Source: Roseibium marinum
GTDB taxonomy: Bacteria > Pseudomonadota > Alphaproteobacteria > Rhizobiales > Stappiaceae
Reading direction: 5' to 3'
Length of the DNA: 64,000 nucleotides
Assembly: GCF_002906165.1 (NCBI RefSeq)
Contig: NZ_PPCN01000006.1
Coordinates: 1-64,000, forward strand
Shown: one piece after another, positions 8,735 through 16,440 of the stretch
Position numbering within the stretch: position 1 is the first letter of the stretch
How the letters are laid out: every line of letters starts with the position of its first letter
Program-made: the position numbers and the translations under genes
Notes under the pieces: generated by a model
What the model was told of the DNA's origin: nothing
What the model saw: the letters and a program-made list of their open reading frames with translations, nothing else
The model's database searches: none

Positions 8735-9658
8735 TCAGGTAATGATGCGCAGAATGATGTCCTGATCGTAATTTCCAAAACCCCGGCCAAATATATTGAT
8801 GCCGCCGGGGTGCTCCGCATCTTCCTTCACGCCGATGCGCAGCCGGATGGACCGGTGCTTGTCGACTTCAAGGTCGTCGAGCGTGATATCGGATATTTTC
8901 ACACCATCGACAAAACTGCCCTCGCCATTGATGCGCCAGTTCTTGAGTTTGCCGTATTGGGATCCCCTGAGCTTCCACCAGCCGGGCGTGTAAACCCCGC
9001 GTTTGTCTCCGAAATCGCCGGGCGAGGTCCATGTGCCCACGTCAACCCCGTTAATTTGCAGGAATATATCGGACGGCCAGTTCGATGCCGTGCCGGGGAC
9101 CTCGGAGCTCAGCTCCATGGAAAACTCGACACCGGTGGGTTTGGACCGGTTGAGCTTGGTATTGTTGGGAAACTGGTACTCGACATAGCCTCTGGTGAAC
9201 CATAGAAGGCCCGTTTTCATCCGGTCCGGCTCCAGAAAAGTGTCCGGCACGTCGAGCAGTCCAATGACCCCGTCCACCGAACACAGACCGCATGGTCCCG
9301 TGATCTCGCACGCTGTATAGAGCCCGAGCGGCATCGCAACCTCGACCGCGTCATTACCCAGATCCGGGATATCGTCGCGAAAGCCGACCAGAATTTCCGT
9401 GAAAGCGGTGCGGCAGACCTTTTGACTGCCTTTGCGGGCCTTGCGGGTATCGGTGGTGACGAGCCCGGCGTCCTCGAGTATCTGCAGGTTTGAGGAAACC
9501 GTGGACTGCGGAAGTCCCAATTCTTCGGCGATCTGGTTGACGTTGCGCTCTTCCCCGCCGCGAAGGAGCTTGAGGATCGAAACGCGAACCTCGCTTGCAA
9601 GCCCCTTGATTATATCGGGACGCTCGGAAGGATCGACGACCAGTACTTTTGCGCTCAT
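8735..9658 (-). CDS. ArsR-family winged-helix regulator with large beta-rich C-terminal domain
   Basis: Probable sugar-sensing repressor of the arabinose genes. Residues about 12-80 are an ArsR/winged-helix domain (SEVRVSILKLLRG, recognition helix LPQSTVSSNLQ). Residues about 140-305 form a glycine- and tryptophan-rich all-beta segment ending in IFGRGFGNYDQD, which resembles a jelly-roll carbohydrate-binding fold rather than a metal sensor. Classic ArsR proteins are only about 100-120 residues, so at 307 this is a much longer two-part protein. A cluster of cysteines (ITGPCGLCSVDG) lies between the domains. I used the ATG at 9658; further upstream residues look untranslated. An inverted repeat sits upstream. 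Confidence 0.8.
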   Translation of the reverse strand: MSAKVLVVDPSERPDIIKGLASEVRVSILKLLRGGEERNVNQIAEELGLPQSTVSSNLQILEDAGLVTTDTRKARKGSQKVCRTAFTEILVGFRDDIPDLGNDAVEVAMPLGLYTACEITGPCGLCSVDGVIGLLDVPDTFLEPDRMKTGLLWFTRGYVEYQFPNNTKLNRSKPTGVEFSMELSSEVPGTASNWPSDIFLQINGVDVGTWTSPGDFGDKRGVYTPGWWKLRGSQYGKLKNWRINGEGSFVDGVKISDITLDDLEVDKHRSIRLRIGVKEDAEHPGGINIFGRGFGNYDQDIILRIIT

Positions 9659-9693
9659 GCTGAAACCGTGTTTTGAGACTTGATTTTCGGTGT

Positions 9694-9712
9694 ATATCAA
9701 AAACACTGATAT
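9694..9712. promoter_or_regulatory. Candidate operator upstream of the ArsR-type regulator
   Basis: The inverted repeat ATATCA-N7-TGATAT lies 36 bases upstream of the regulator's start codon in an A/T-rich stretch. Its size and symmetry suit a dimeric winged-helix repressor that controls its own gene and the arabinose genes behind it. No experimental basis is visible. Confidence 0.4.
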
Positions 9713-9898
9713 GAATAAAGCCGGGCTGCCGTTTTCATTGAGTGCCGGCCGGCACCTCACGTTCCAAAACACCCGCCAACAACAGTCGCTTCGCAGCCGC
9801 GAAGGCCTCCCGGTCCCCGCCACCGGCCATCGCCTTTGCAGATCCTCCGCTCCCGAATTACACGGCGGATCACATTACCGGGCGAACCTGGATCAACA

Positions 9899-9926
9899 GA
9901 CCTCCAGCCGATTCCGACTGGAGGTC
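9899..9926. repeat. Short hairpin repeat, copy A
   Basis: Stem GACCTCCAG / CTGGAGGTC (9 bp) around the loop CCGATTCCGA. Related hairpins occur at 20565, 23378 and 29116. The preceding bases ATCAACAGA are shared with the 23378 copy, which argues for a dispersed repeat rather than chance terminators. Confidence 0.6.
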
Positions 9927-9954
9927 CGTATCTGGCAATACCGCCCGTATCGGG

Positions 9955-9976
9955 CCGGGCATGGCCTCTTGCCCGG
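9955..9976 (-). terminator. Possible hairpin terminator after ridA
   Basis: CCGGGCA and TGCCCGG form a 7-bp stem with an 8-base loop, 20 bases past the ridA stop. There is no T-run on the ridA coding strand, so this may be a Rho-dependent or mRNA-stabilising hairpin. Confidence 0.35.
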
Positions 9977-9996
9977 GTCTAATTCATCAACGGCAA

Positions 9997-10350
9997 TCAG
10001 GCGCTTTGCGCTGCGACGACGATGATCTCAACCGTATAGTCGGGTGTTGCCAGTCTGGATTCGCCGCAGGCCCGCGCCGGTGGATTGGCCGGGTCTACCC
10101 ACGCATCCCACACACTGTTCATCTCGGCGAAATCATCCATCGAGGCGAGCCAGATCGTCGCCTGAAGAAGCCGGGATTTGTCGCTGCCCGCTTCCGCCAG
10201 CAGATTGTCGATTTTTTCAAGGATCACCTTGGTCTGATCCTTGACGCTTTCGCCGGGATTACCGACCTGGCCGGCCAGCCAGACGAGCCCGCCGTGAATG
10301 ACGGCCTGGCTCATGCGCGGGCCGGCGTTCAGCCTTTTGATATCGGACAT
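9997..10350 (-). CDS. RidA family (YjgF/YER057c/UK114) imine deaminase-like protein
   Basis: RidA proteins hydrolyse reactive enamines and imines released by amino acid or amine oxidation. This 117-residue protein matches the family length and carries a core such as WLAGQVG and a C-terminal VEIIVVAAQ segment. The Arg of the usual C-terminal substrate-binding motif seems to be in PPARACGESRL, so activity on imines is plausible. It is the last gene of a ten-gene operon, 38 bases after an FAD-dependent oxidase gene whose imine product it could hydrolyse. The start at 10350 is the family start; an open extension upstream lacks conservation. Confidence 0.85.
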   Translation of the reverse strand: MSDIKRLNAGPRMSQAVIHGGLVWLAGQVGNPGESVKDQTKVILEKIDNLLAEAGSDKSRLLQATIWLASMDDFAEMNSVWDAWVDPANPPARACGESRLATPDYTVEIIVVAAQSA

Positions 10351-10388
10351 GACTGATTTCCTTCTGTTTTTACAAATAATATGATCGC

Positions 10389-11489
10389 TCAGACGAGACG
10401 GGCCGGATTCAAAGCCTGGACAACAGGGGCCATCAAACCGGGATTCCTGCCCAGGCAAAGATCCGCTGTGAGTTGTGACAGCGCCGGAGCCGTCTGTACG
10501 CCATAGCCCCCCTGTCCCGCCAGCCAGAAAAAGCCGTCCGCATCGGAGGCGAAACCCACAACCGGTGTCCGGTCCGCAACGAAGTTGCGCAGGCCTGCCC
10601 AGTTCCGCTCCACACGGGTCACCGGCATGGTGACCGCCTGTTCGAAGCGATGAAGTCCCTCGGCAAGCACCATGTCATCCGCCCACACGTCATGGGGCGC
10701 GACCGGGTCCTCATCCGCTGGAGAGACCATCAGCTTGCCCGCGTCGGGCTTGGCGTACCAGCTTTCCGAAGCGCTTGCGACAAGCGGCCAACCGGTGACA
10801 TCGACGCCTTCCGGCGGCGGTATGATGGCGGCTGAGCGGCGCATAGCGACGAGACCTACTTTTTTGACACCGGCCAGGGCCGCGATCTCGTCCGCCCAGG
10901 CTCCGGCGGCATTGATCAGAACCGGTGCCTCGAAAACGCCCCTTGGCGTTTCCACCCGCCACTGTCCTGAAATCCGGGTTATGCGCCGCGCCGGCGCGGA
11001 CATGACGAATTGCGCGCCATGCCTTCTGGCAAGCCGTGCAGCGCCCTGCAAAAACCGGTCGACATCGATGTCCTTCGCATCGCGCTCGATGGCCGCAGCA
11101 GCGATTCTGTCTTTGCGCAACAGCGGAAAAAGGGAAACGGCCTCATCCGAAGTCAGCATTTCCATGCCCTCGGCGCCCTTCAGATAGTCCGCGAAGACAC
11201 CAAGCTCTTCTTCGCTGGCTATCAGCATCTCGCCGCGCGGAGACAGAAGGCTGTGGTCCGATATACCTTCCGGGTTTTCCAGGACCGGTTCGGACATCGC
11301 GTTCAATGCCCTCAGGGTCCGATTGCCGTAGTTGCGGATATAAATAGCCGCCGAACGGCCTGTGGAATGCCGGCCGAGTGCGTCTTCCATTTCCAGAACA
11401 ATGACCGAAGCGTCCGGGCCAAGGCGCGCTGCCGCTCCCGCACCCGCAATTCCGCCGCCGATAATAAGAAAATCGGAAGTTTCGGTCAT
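10389..11489 (-). CDS. FAD-dependent amine/D-amino acid oxidoreductase (DadA-like)
   Basis: Flavoprotein of the DAO superfamily, 366 residues, predicted to oxidise a C-N bond to an imine. An N-terminal Rossmann motif (IIGGGIAGAGAAARLG) is followed by a Glu binding the ribose and by the HSTGRSAA segment common to glycine oxidase/DadA relatives. The C-terminus has GFFWLAGQGGYGVQTAPA, the second FAD contact. Its start overlaps the stop of the deacetylase gene by 4 bases. The substrate is unknown; the operon suggests an amino group exposed after deacetylation or an N-substituted amino acid. Confidence 0.87.
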   Translation of the reverse strand: MTETSDFLIIGGGIAGAGAAARLGPDASVIVLEMEDALGRHSTGRSAAIYIRNYGNRTLRALNAMSEPVLENPEGISDHSLLSPRGEMLIASEEELGVFADYLKGAEGMEMLTSDEAVSLFPLLRKDRIAAAAIERDAKDIDVDRFLQGAARLARRHGAQFVMSAPARRITRISGQWRVETPRGVFEAPVLINAAGAWADEIAALAGVKKVGLVAMRRSAAIIPPPEGVDVTGWPLVASASESWYAKPDAGKLMVSPADEDPVAPHDVWADDMVLAEGLHRFEQAVTMPVTRVERNWAGLRNFVADRTPVVGFASDADGFFWLAGQGGYGVQTAPALSQLTADLCLGRNPGLMAPVVQALNPARLV

Positions 11490-12508
11490 GCGTCCTGAAA
11501 TCCTGTCAGGAAACCGGTGAGGTTCTGGCCAAGTTCGTCAGACAGATAACCGCCTTCCTGGACAAGTAGCGTCGGCAGGGAGAGCCGGGCAATCGCGGCA
11601 CCGATCCGGCTGAAGCCCGGCGTCGTGACGGCAAGACCCTTCAGGGGATCCTTTTCATAGGCATCCAGACCGAGCGCGACAATCAGGACATCGGCTCCGA
11701 AAGCACGGATATGATCAAGGGCGGTTTCCAGTGTCTTCAGATAGTCGTCGTCTCCCGTGCCGCGCACCAGTGGCAGGTTCAGATTGAATCCTCTGCCGGC
11801 ACCCTCGCCGCGCTCGTGACCATGCCCCCAGAAGAAGGGATAGAACCGGACAGGGTCGGCATGAATGGAAACAGTCAGAACATCGCCGCGCTCATAGAAA
11901 ATGCCTTGCGTGCCGTTGCCGTGGTGAACATCCACATCGAGAATGGCGGGCCGCTTTCCGGCCCTCATCAACCGTTCGGCGGCGATAGCGGCATTGTTCA
12001 AAAAACAGAACCCGCCGGCGAGATCGCCAAAGGCGTGATGCCCCGGCGGGCGCGACAGCACATAGGCGCCCCCTTCCCCGGCCGCGATCAGGTCCGCCCC
12101 CTGCACGGCACTCTGGGCAGACCAATAGGCCGCCTCCCATGTGCCCGAAGCGATCGGGCAGCTGGTATCGGCCTGGTGGAATCCGGCCTGTCCGACAGCG
12201 GAGCGCGGGTAACTCGCCGTGCGCCGGTCGGGATGGATATTCGGGATCACTTCGTCCGCCGCTCCTTCAATGCGTTGCCAGCGCTCATGAATTGTCTGCA
12301 GAAAAACCAGATATTCAGCCGAATGCAGAGCTGCGATCGGACCCATACCATGATCCTCCGGTGTCTCGAAACGGCAGCCGGCCGCCTCCGCGCCTTGTTT
12401 CAGGACCTCGATGCGCCGGGGCTGTTCGGGATTTGCCAGTCGTGTGCCGTTGGCCATGAAATGTTTTGGATCATGCAACCATTGACGTTCGTCAAACAAG
12501 GCTCTCAT
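11486..12508 (-). CDS. Histone deacetylase-family amidohydrolase (acetylpolyamine aminohydrolase-like)
   Basis: Zinc amidohydrolase of 340 residues, probably cleaving acetyl groups from acetylated di- or polyamines or related amines. Catalytic elements are present: the tandem histidines in SRPPGHHAFGD, the zinc ligands in LDVDVHHGNGTQ, and a downstream Asp in ALGLDAYEKDPL. The N-terminal FDERQWLHDPKHFMANG segment is typical of the bacterial AphA group rather than of AcuC. It overlaps both neighbours by 4 bases (GNAT gene before, oxidase gene after). Substrate identity within the acyl-amine range is inference. Confidence 0.88.
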   Translation of the reverse strand: MRALFDERQWLHDPKHFMANGTRLANPEQPRRIEVLKQGAEAAGCRFETPEDHGMGPIAALHSAEYLVFLQTIHERWQRIEGAADEVIPNIHPDRRTASYPRSAVGQAGFHQADTSCPIASGTWEAAYWSAQSAVQGADLIAAGEGGAYVLSRPPGHHAFGDLAGGFCFLNNAAIAAERLMRAGKRPAILDVDVHHGNGTQGIFYERGDVLTVSIHADPVRFYPFFWGHGHERGEGAGRGFNLNLPLVRGTGDDDYLKTLETALDHIRAFGADVLIVALGLDAYEKDPLKGLAVTTPGFSRIGAAIARLSLPTLLVQEGGYLSDELGQNLTGFLTGFQDA

Positions 12509-12993
12509 GAGCTGTTCCTCAGTTTGGTCAGCGCCGGACCACGAAGATCGAAAACCGTTTCACCGCCGCGGGGCTCAAAGCCCAGGCGCTCATAAAACCG
12601 GCTTGCATCCGGATTGTCGTGATAGACTGCGAGTTTCAGGAAGGTGACGGTCCAGTTCGCCGGAGCCTGTTCGAGCGCGGCAGCCAGAAGCCGCCTTCCA
12701 AGGCCGGAGCCACGGGTATTTTCCGCCACCCACAGGTCGGAGACATAAAGACCCGCGCCAGCGCGTGTGGTTGAAAAGAGCGGCGATGCCAGTAGTGCGC
12801 CCACCGTCTCTGTTTGCCTGGTTGCGATCAGGGCGAAAAAGGCAGGCGGTTCGCAAAATCCGTGACGCAGCAGATCGTCGCGGTCAGCGGCATGGGTGTC
12901 GCCCAGATCCTTCGACAACAGTTGCAGAGCGCCATGCAGCCTTTCGACGTCGTCACGCTCCGCCCGTTTGATTGTAATGCCGTTCATGTTCAA
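12505..12993 (-). CDS. GNAT family N-acetyltransferase
   Basis: Acetyl-CoA dependent N-acyltransferase of 162 residues. The acetyl-CoA pyrophosphate motif is visible as ENTRGSGLGRRLL, and the last strand-helix as NPDASRFYERLGFEPR. It is embedded in the operon with 4-base overlaps at both ends, between the BKACE and deacetylase genes. An acetyltransferase next to a deacetylase is odd; it could acetylate the substrate, detoxify an intermediate or prime it for export. It resembles diamine N-acetyltransferases in length and layout, but I cannot assign the acceptor. Confidence 0.87.
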   Translation of the reverse strand: MNMNGITIKRAERDDVERLHGALQLLSKDLGDTHAADRDDLLRHGFCEPPAFFALIATRQTETVGALLASPLFSTTRAGAGLYVSDLWVAENTRGSGLGRRLLAAALEQAPANWTVTFLKLAVYHDNPDASRFYERLGFEPRGGETVFDLRGPALTKLRNSS

Positions 12994-13919
12994 AAGGCCG
13001 TCCTGTCCCCGCCCTTGAGCCCGAGCATCTGCCGTGCCTCATCGGGAGACGCAACGCTGCGGCCGAGCTCTTCCGCAATCCTGCGGATCTTGCCGACCTG
13101 TTCAGCGTTCGAGCGGGCAAGCTCGCCTTTGGCGATATAAAGATTGTCCTCCAGGCCGACCCGGACATGACCACCCATGCTGGCCGCCATCGCCGCGAAG
13201 GGGATCTGCTGGCGGCCCGCCGCCAAAACGGAAAACAGATAGTCCTCACCAAACAGTTTGTCGGCGATCCGTCTCATGTGCTGGAGATTTTCAGGGTCCG
13301 CGCCGATCCCGCCGAGAACGCCGAAGACGAACTGAATGAAGAAAGGCGGCTTGACCAGACCCCGGTCGGCAAAGTGACGCAGCATGTAGAGATGACTGAC
13401 ATCGTAGCATTCGAACTCGAAGCGCGCGCCGCGCTCCTGCCCCATCCGCGCCAGCACATGGGCGATATCCTTGGGAGTGTTCTTGAAGACGAGGTCGTCC
13501 GAATTCAACAGAAACGGTTTTTCCCACGCATGCTGCCAGGTGTCGTAGCGGGCCGCCAGCGAATAGAGCGCGAAATTCATTGTGCCCATATTGAGCGAAC
13601 ACATTTCCGGTTCGGCCCGGAGCGGTCCTTCGAGACGCTCGTCCAGGCTCATGACAGCGCTGCCCCCTGTCGTCAGGTTCAGGACCGCATCGCATCCTGC
13701 TTTCAATTGCGGCAAAAACCCCATGAAATCTTCCGCGCTGGCGGAAGGTTGACCGGTTTGCGGGTTGCGGGCATGCAGATGCAGGATCGCCGCACCGGCT
13801 TCAGCCGCATCGATTGACTGCCTGGTGATTTCCGCCGCTGTTACCGGCAGGTGAGGCGACATGCTGGGCGTGTGTATGGAGCCTGTAATGGCACAGGTGA
13901 TGATGATTTTTTCTGACAT
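12990..13919 (-). CDS. Beta-keto acid cleavage enzyme (BKACE, DUF849/Kce family)
   Basis: BKACE enzymes use acetyl-CoA to cleave a beta-keto acid into acetoacetate and the CoA ester of the remaining chain; 3-keto-5-aminohexanoate and dehydrocarnitine are known substrates. The 309-residue protein has the characteristic opening ITCAITGSIHTPS and the metal-binding HLHARNPQTG near residue 47, then the conserved LNLTTGGS and SLNMGTMNF motifs. It lies 9 bases after the aminotransferase gene, which could make its beta-keto acid substrate. The side-chain specificity cannot be read from sequence alone. Confidence 0.9.
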   Translation of the reverse strand: MSEKIIITCAITGSIHTPSMSPHLPVTAAEITRQSIDAAEAGAAILHLHARNPQTGQPSASAEDFMGFLPQLKAGCDAVLNLTTGGSAVMSLDERLEGPLRAEPEMCSLNMGTMNFALYSLAARYDTWQHAWEKPFLLNSDDLVFKNTPKDIAHVLARMGQERGARFEFECYDVSHLYMLRHFADRGLVKPPFFIQFVFGVLGGIGADPENLQHMRRIADKLFGEDYLFSVLAAGRQQIPFAAMAASMGGHVRVGLEDNLYIAKGELARSNAEQVGKIRRIAEELGRSVASPDEARQMLGLKGGDRTAF

Positions 13920-13928
13920 TTCTAAAGA

Positions 13929-15284
13929 CTAGCTGGCCTGGGCCTGTTGTTGAGACATCCTGTCCAGGAACTGGCGCAGGGAAAGATCGAGACCCTCGAT
14001 GATCTCCGCCACATGGTCCGGCGTTGAAGTCATCGGCGGCGCGATCAGGAAATGATCGCCGCGATAACCGCCGCGGGTCCGCCGGGAATAAATGATCAGA
14101 CCGTTGTCATAGGCGATATCGACCAGTTGGTTGTAGGCATTCAATTCCTTTGGCAGTGGCCGCATGTCCGTCCTGTCCTCGACCAGTTCGAACGCCAGCA
14201 ACAGTCCCTTGCCGCGCACGTCGCCGATAATCGGATACCGCGCCATCAGTTTCTCAAGTTCGCTTTTCAGAAGCGCTCCGGTGTTCTCAGCGTTCCGGCA
14301 AAGACCTTCTCGTTCGATTTCTTCCAGCACGGCAAGCCCGGCGGCGCATGCCAGCGGATTGCCGGCATAGGTGAAACCGTGCAGAAACCCGCCGGCGTCG
14401 AGCACATTCGTGACGATATCCTTGTGCGCGACCATCGCCCCCAGGGGAACGTAACCGGCGGCAAATCCTTTCGAAATCACCAGAATATCCGGCTCGGCGT
14501 CCCAATGGTCGGCGGCGAAAAACTTGCCCGTCCGGCCACCGCCGGACATGACTTCATCGTGGATCAGCAACACCCCGTATCGGGTGCAGATTTCCCGGAT
14601 GCGCCGCATGTAGCCCCGCGGTGGAACAAGCGCACCGGTGGAGGCGCCGCCCACCGGTTCGACGATGAAGGCCAGGATGGTTTCGGGTCCTTCGTTGAGG
14701 ATCTTCTCCTCCAGCATATCGGCATAATGAAAGCCAGTGGCCTCGTCGTCCGGGTCGAGGCCGTCGAGATAGGCACGCGGCGCCGGGATTTTCGGCATGG
14801 GCCGCATCATCGGTTCAAAGGGCGCGGTCAGGGGAGCGTAACCGGTCAGCGCCAGCGCGCCGAGCGTGCAGCCGTGGTAACTCGGTTCCCGGGAAATGAT
14901 CCTGGTCCGCTGCGCCTCGCCAATCGCGACGGCGTTCTGGCGCGCCAGTTTTATCGCGCTTTCCACCGCCTCCGACCCGCCGGACACGAAGAACACCTTG
15001 TCCAGTCCCTCCGGTGCCAGACCTGCTGTTTTCGCCGCCAGTTTTTCCGCCGGTTCCGTTTCGAAATGCAGACGATAGCCGAAAGTCGATTTCTCCATCT
15101 GCCGGCGCATGGCTTCCAGAACGCGCGGGTTGGAATGGCCGATGTTGCAGACCATGGCTCCCGAGGACCCGTCCAGATAGCGCTTGCCGTCCACGTCCCA
15201 CATGTAGACGCCCTTCGCCTGATCCAGCACCGGCCGCCTTTGACGGCTCTGATAAAACAGGTGGGATTTTTCGGGAGCGCTCAT
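13929..15284 (-). CDS. Class III aminotransferase (PLP-dependent)
   Basis: Fold-type I, omega-type aminotransferase of 451 residues. PLP-binding features include the GGSEAVESAIKLARQ phosphate loop, the Asp in LLIHDEVMSGGGRTG and the Schiff-base lysine in LVISKGFAAGYVPLGA. These enzymes transaminate terminal or beta-amino groups of polyamines, beta-alanine and similar compounds. The gene overlaps the upstream ABC ATPase gene by 4 bases and precedes the BKACE gene, suggesting it converts an imported beta-amino or omega-amino compound to the keto form. Confidence 0.9.
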   Translation of the reverse strand: MSAPEKSHLFYQSRQRRPVLDQAKGVYMWDVDGKRYLDGSSGAMVCNIGHSNPRVLEAMRRQMEKSTFGYRLHFETEPAEKLAAKTAGLAPEGLDKVFFVSGGSEAVESAIKLARQNAVAIGEAQRTRIISREPSYHGCTLGALALTGYAPLTAPFEPMMRPMPKIPAPRAYLDGLDPDDEATGFHYADMLEEKILNEGPETILAFIVEPVGGASTGALVPPRGYMRRIREICTRYGVLLIHDEVMSGGGRTGKFFAADHWDAEPDILVISKGFAAGYVPLGAMVAHKDIVTNVLDAGGFLHGFTYAGNPLACAAGLAVLEEIEREGLCRNAENTGALLKSELEKLMARYPIIGDVRGKGLLLAFELVEDRTDMRPLPKELNAYNQLVDIAYDNGLIIYSRRTRGGYRGDHFLIAPPMTSTPDHVAEIIEGLDLSLRQFLDRMSQQQAQAS

Positions 15285-16366
15285 GACGGTGCTCCCGGCA
15301 GCGCGGCGCAGTCCCGAGGACGGAAACGAACGGAAACCGTTTCTCCTTCCTGGAAGGGCCGCTCGTCGATCATGTTGATTGCCTGAAGCTGCTGATCGCC
15401 GACACGGACGAAATAGCGTGCCGCCTGCCCCTGATAGTCGACAGCTTCCACGACCCCGTCGAAGGCGGCTCGCTCGTCCCTGGGTGCCGAGAGATCGGTC
15501 AGCAGCAGCTTTTCAGCCCGGATGACCAGCTTCACCGGTCCGGCTCCTTCGACATGCGGCGCCTTCTCCTTCGGGACTGTGATCTGGCCGAAAACGGGAA
15601 GTTCAAGGGACAGACCACCGGCATTCGCCCCTTTGCTCGTCGCGGAAAGGATATTGGAGATCCCGAGAAACCTGGAGACGAATTCACTGGCCGGTGTGTT
15701 GTAGACGTCTTCCGGCGTGCCAACCTGCTCGATCCGGCCATCGGACATGACAACCACCCTGTCGGACATGGCAAGCGCTTCCGACTGGTCATGGGTGACA
15801 AAGACCGTGGTGATTCCGATCCGGTGCTGAATGCGCTTCAATTCGACGCGCATATCCTCGCGCAAATTGGCATCAAGCGCTGAAAGCGGTTCGTCAAGCA
15901 GGAGAACATCCGGCTCGATGACAATCGCCCGGGCCAGCGCGATCCGCTGCTGCTGACCTCCGGACAATTGCTTCGGATACCGGTCGGCCACATGGGGAAG
16001 CTGTACGAGGTCCAGGACGTCGCGCACCTTGCGGTCCATATCGGCTTTGGAAAGGTCCCGGTATTTCAACCCGAAAGCCACATTTTGCGCGATCGTCTTG
16101 TGCGGGAACAAAGCGTAGTTCTGGAACACAAGACCAAGATTGCGCTTGTGGATCGGCACATCGTTGACCCGCTTCCCCTTGATCGTGATTTCCCCTTCCG
16201 AGGGATCGATCAGGCCGGCGATCATGCGCAGCGTTGTGGTCTTGCCGCAGCCGGACGGCCCGAGAAGCGTAACGAAACTGCCTTCCGGAATGTCCATGGA
16301 CATGCGCTGGACCGCGGTAAACGATCCGAAGCGCTTGACGATATCGGTCAGGGAAACAGCGCCCAC
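15281..16366 (-). CDS. ABC transporter ATP-binding protein (PotA/PotG type)
   Basis: ATPase of the operon's importer, 361 residues. Walker A (GPSGCGKTT), signature LSGGQQQRIALARA, Walker B ending LLDEPLSALD, and H-loop FVTHDQSEA are intact; a C-terminal TOBE_2 domain of about 110 residues matches the spermidine/putrescine/iron group. I chose a GTG start at 16366 with a GGAG site upstream, because the family begins at this SLTDIVKRFGS strand; an in-frame extension of 38 codons crosses the intergenic hairpin. It overlaps the aminotransferase gene by 4 bases. Confidence 0.9.
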   Translation of the reverse strand: MGAVSLTDIVKRFGSFTAVQRMSMDIPEGSFVTLLGPSGCGKTTTLRMIAGLIDPSEGEITIKGKRVNDVPIHKRNLGLVFQNYALFPHKTIAQNVAFGLKYRDLSKADMDRKVRDVLDLVQLPHVADRYPKQLSGGQQQRIALARAIVIEPDVLLLDEPLSALDANLREDMRVELKRIQHRIGITTVFVTHDQSEALAMSDRVVVMSDGRIEQVGTPEDVYNTPASEFVSRFLGISNILSATSKGANAGGLSLELPVFGQITVPKEKAPHVEGAGPVKLVIRAEKLLLTDLSAPRDERAAFDGVVEAVDYQGQAARYFVRVGDQQLQAINMIDERPFQEGETVSVRFRPRDCAALPGAPS

Positions 16367-16394
16367 ATCCGAACTCCGAAAACTTGAGGAAGAC

Positions 16395-16421
16395 TTCCCG
16401 CCCGGCGGCTCCGGGCGGGAA
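16395..16421 (-). repeat. Intercistronic stem-loop after the PotF-like gene
   Basis: A perfect 11-bp stem (TTCCCGCCCGG / CCGGGCGGGAA) with a 5-base loop lies 19 bases past the binding-protein stop and before the ATPase gene. No T-run follows. Its placement mirrors the hairpin at 5779-5808 behind the other binding-protein gene and suggests differential mRNA stability. Confidence 0.65.
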
Positions 16422-16440
16422 CAAGGGTCATGGCTGAAGG

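Noticed and set aside
14052..15386. 444-codon open frame opposite the aminotransferase gene
   Set aside because: Antisense shadow; PLP-binding residues are intact on the minus strand.
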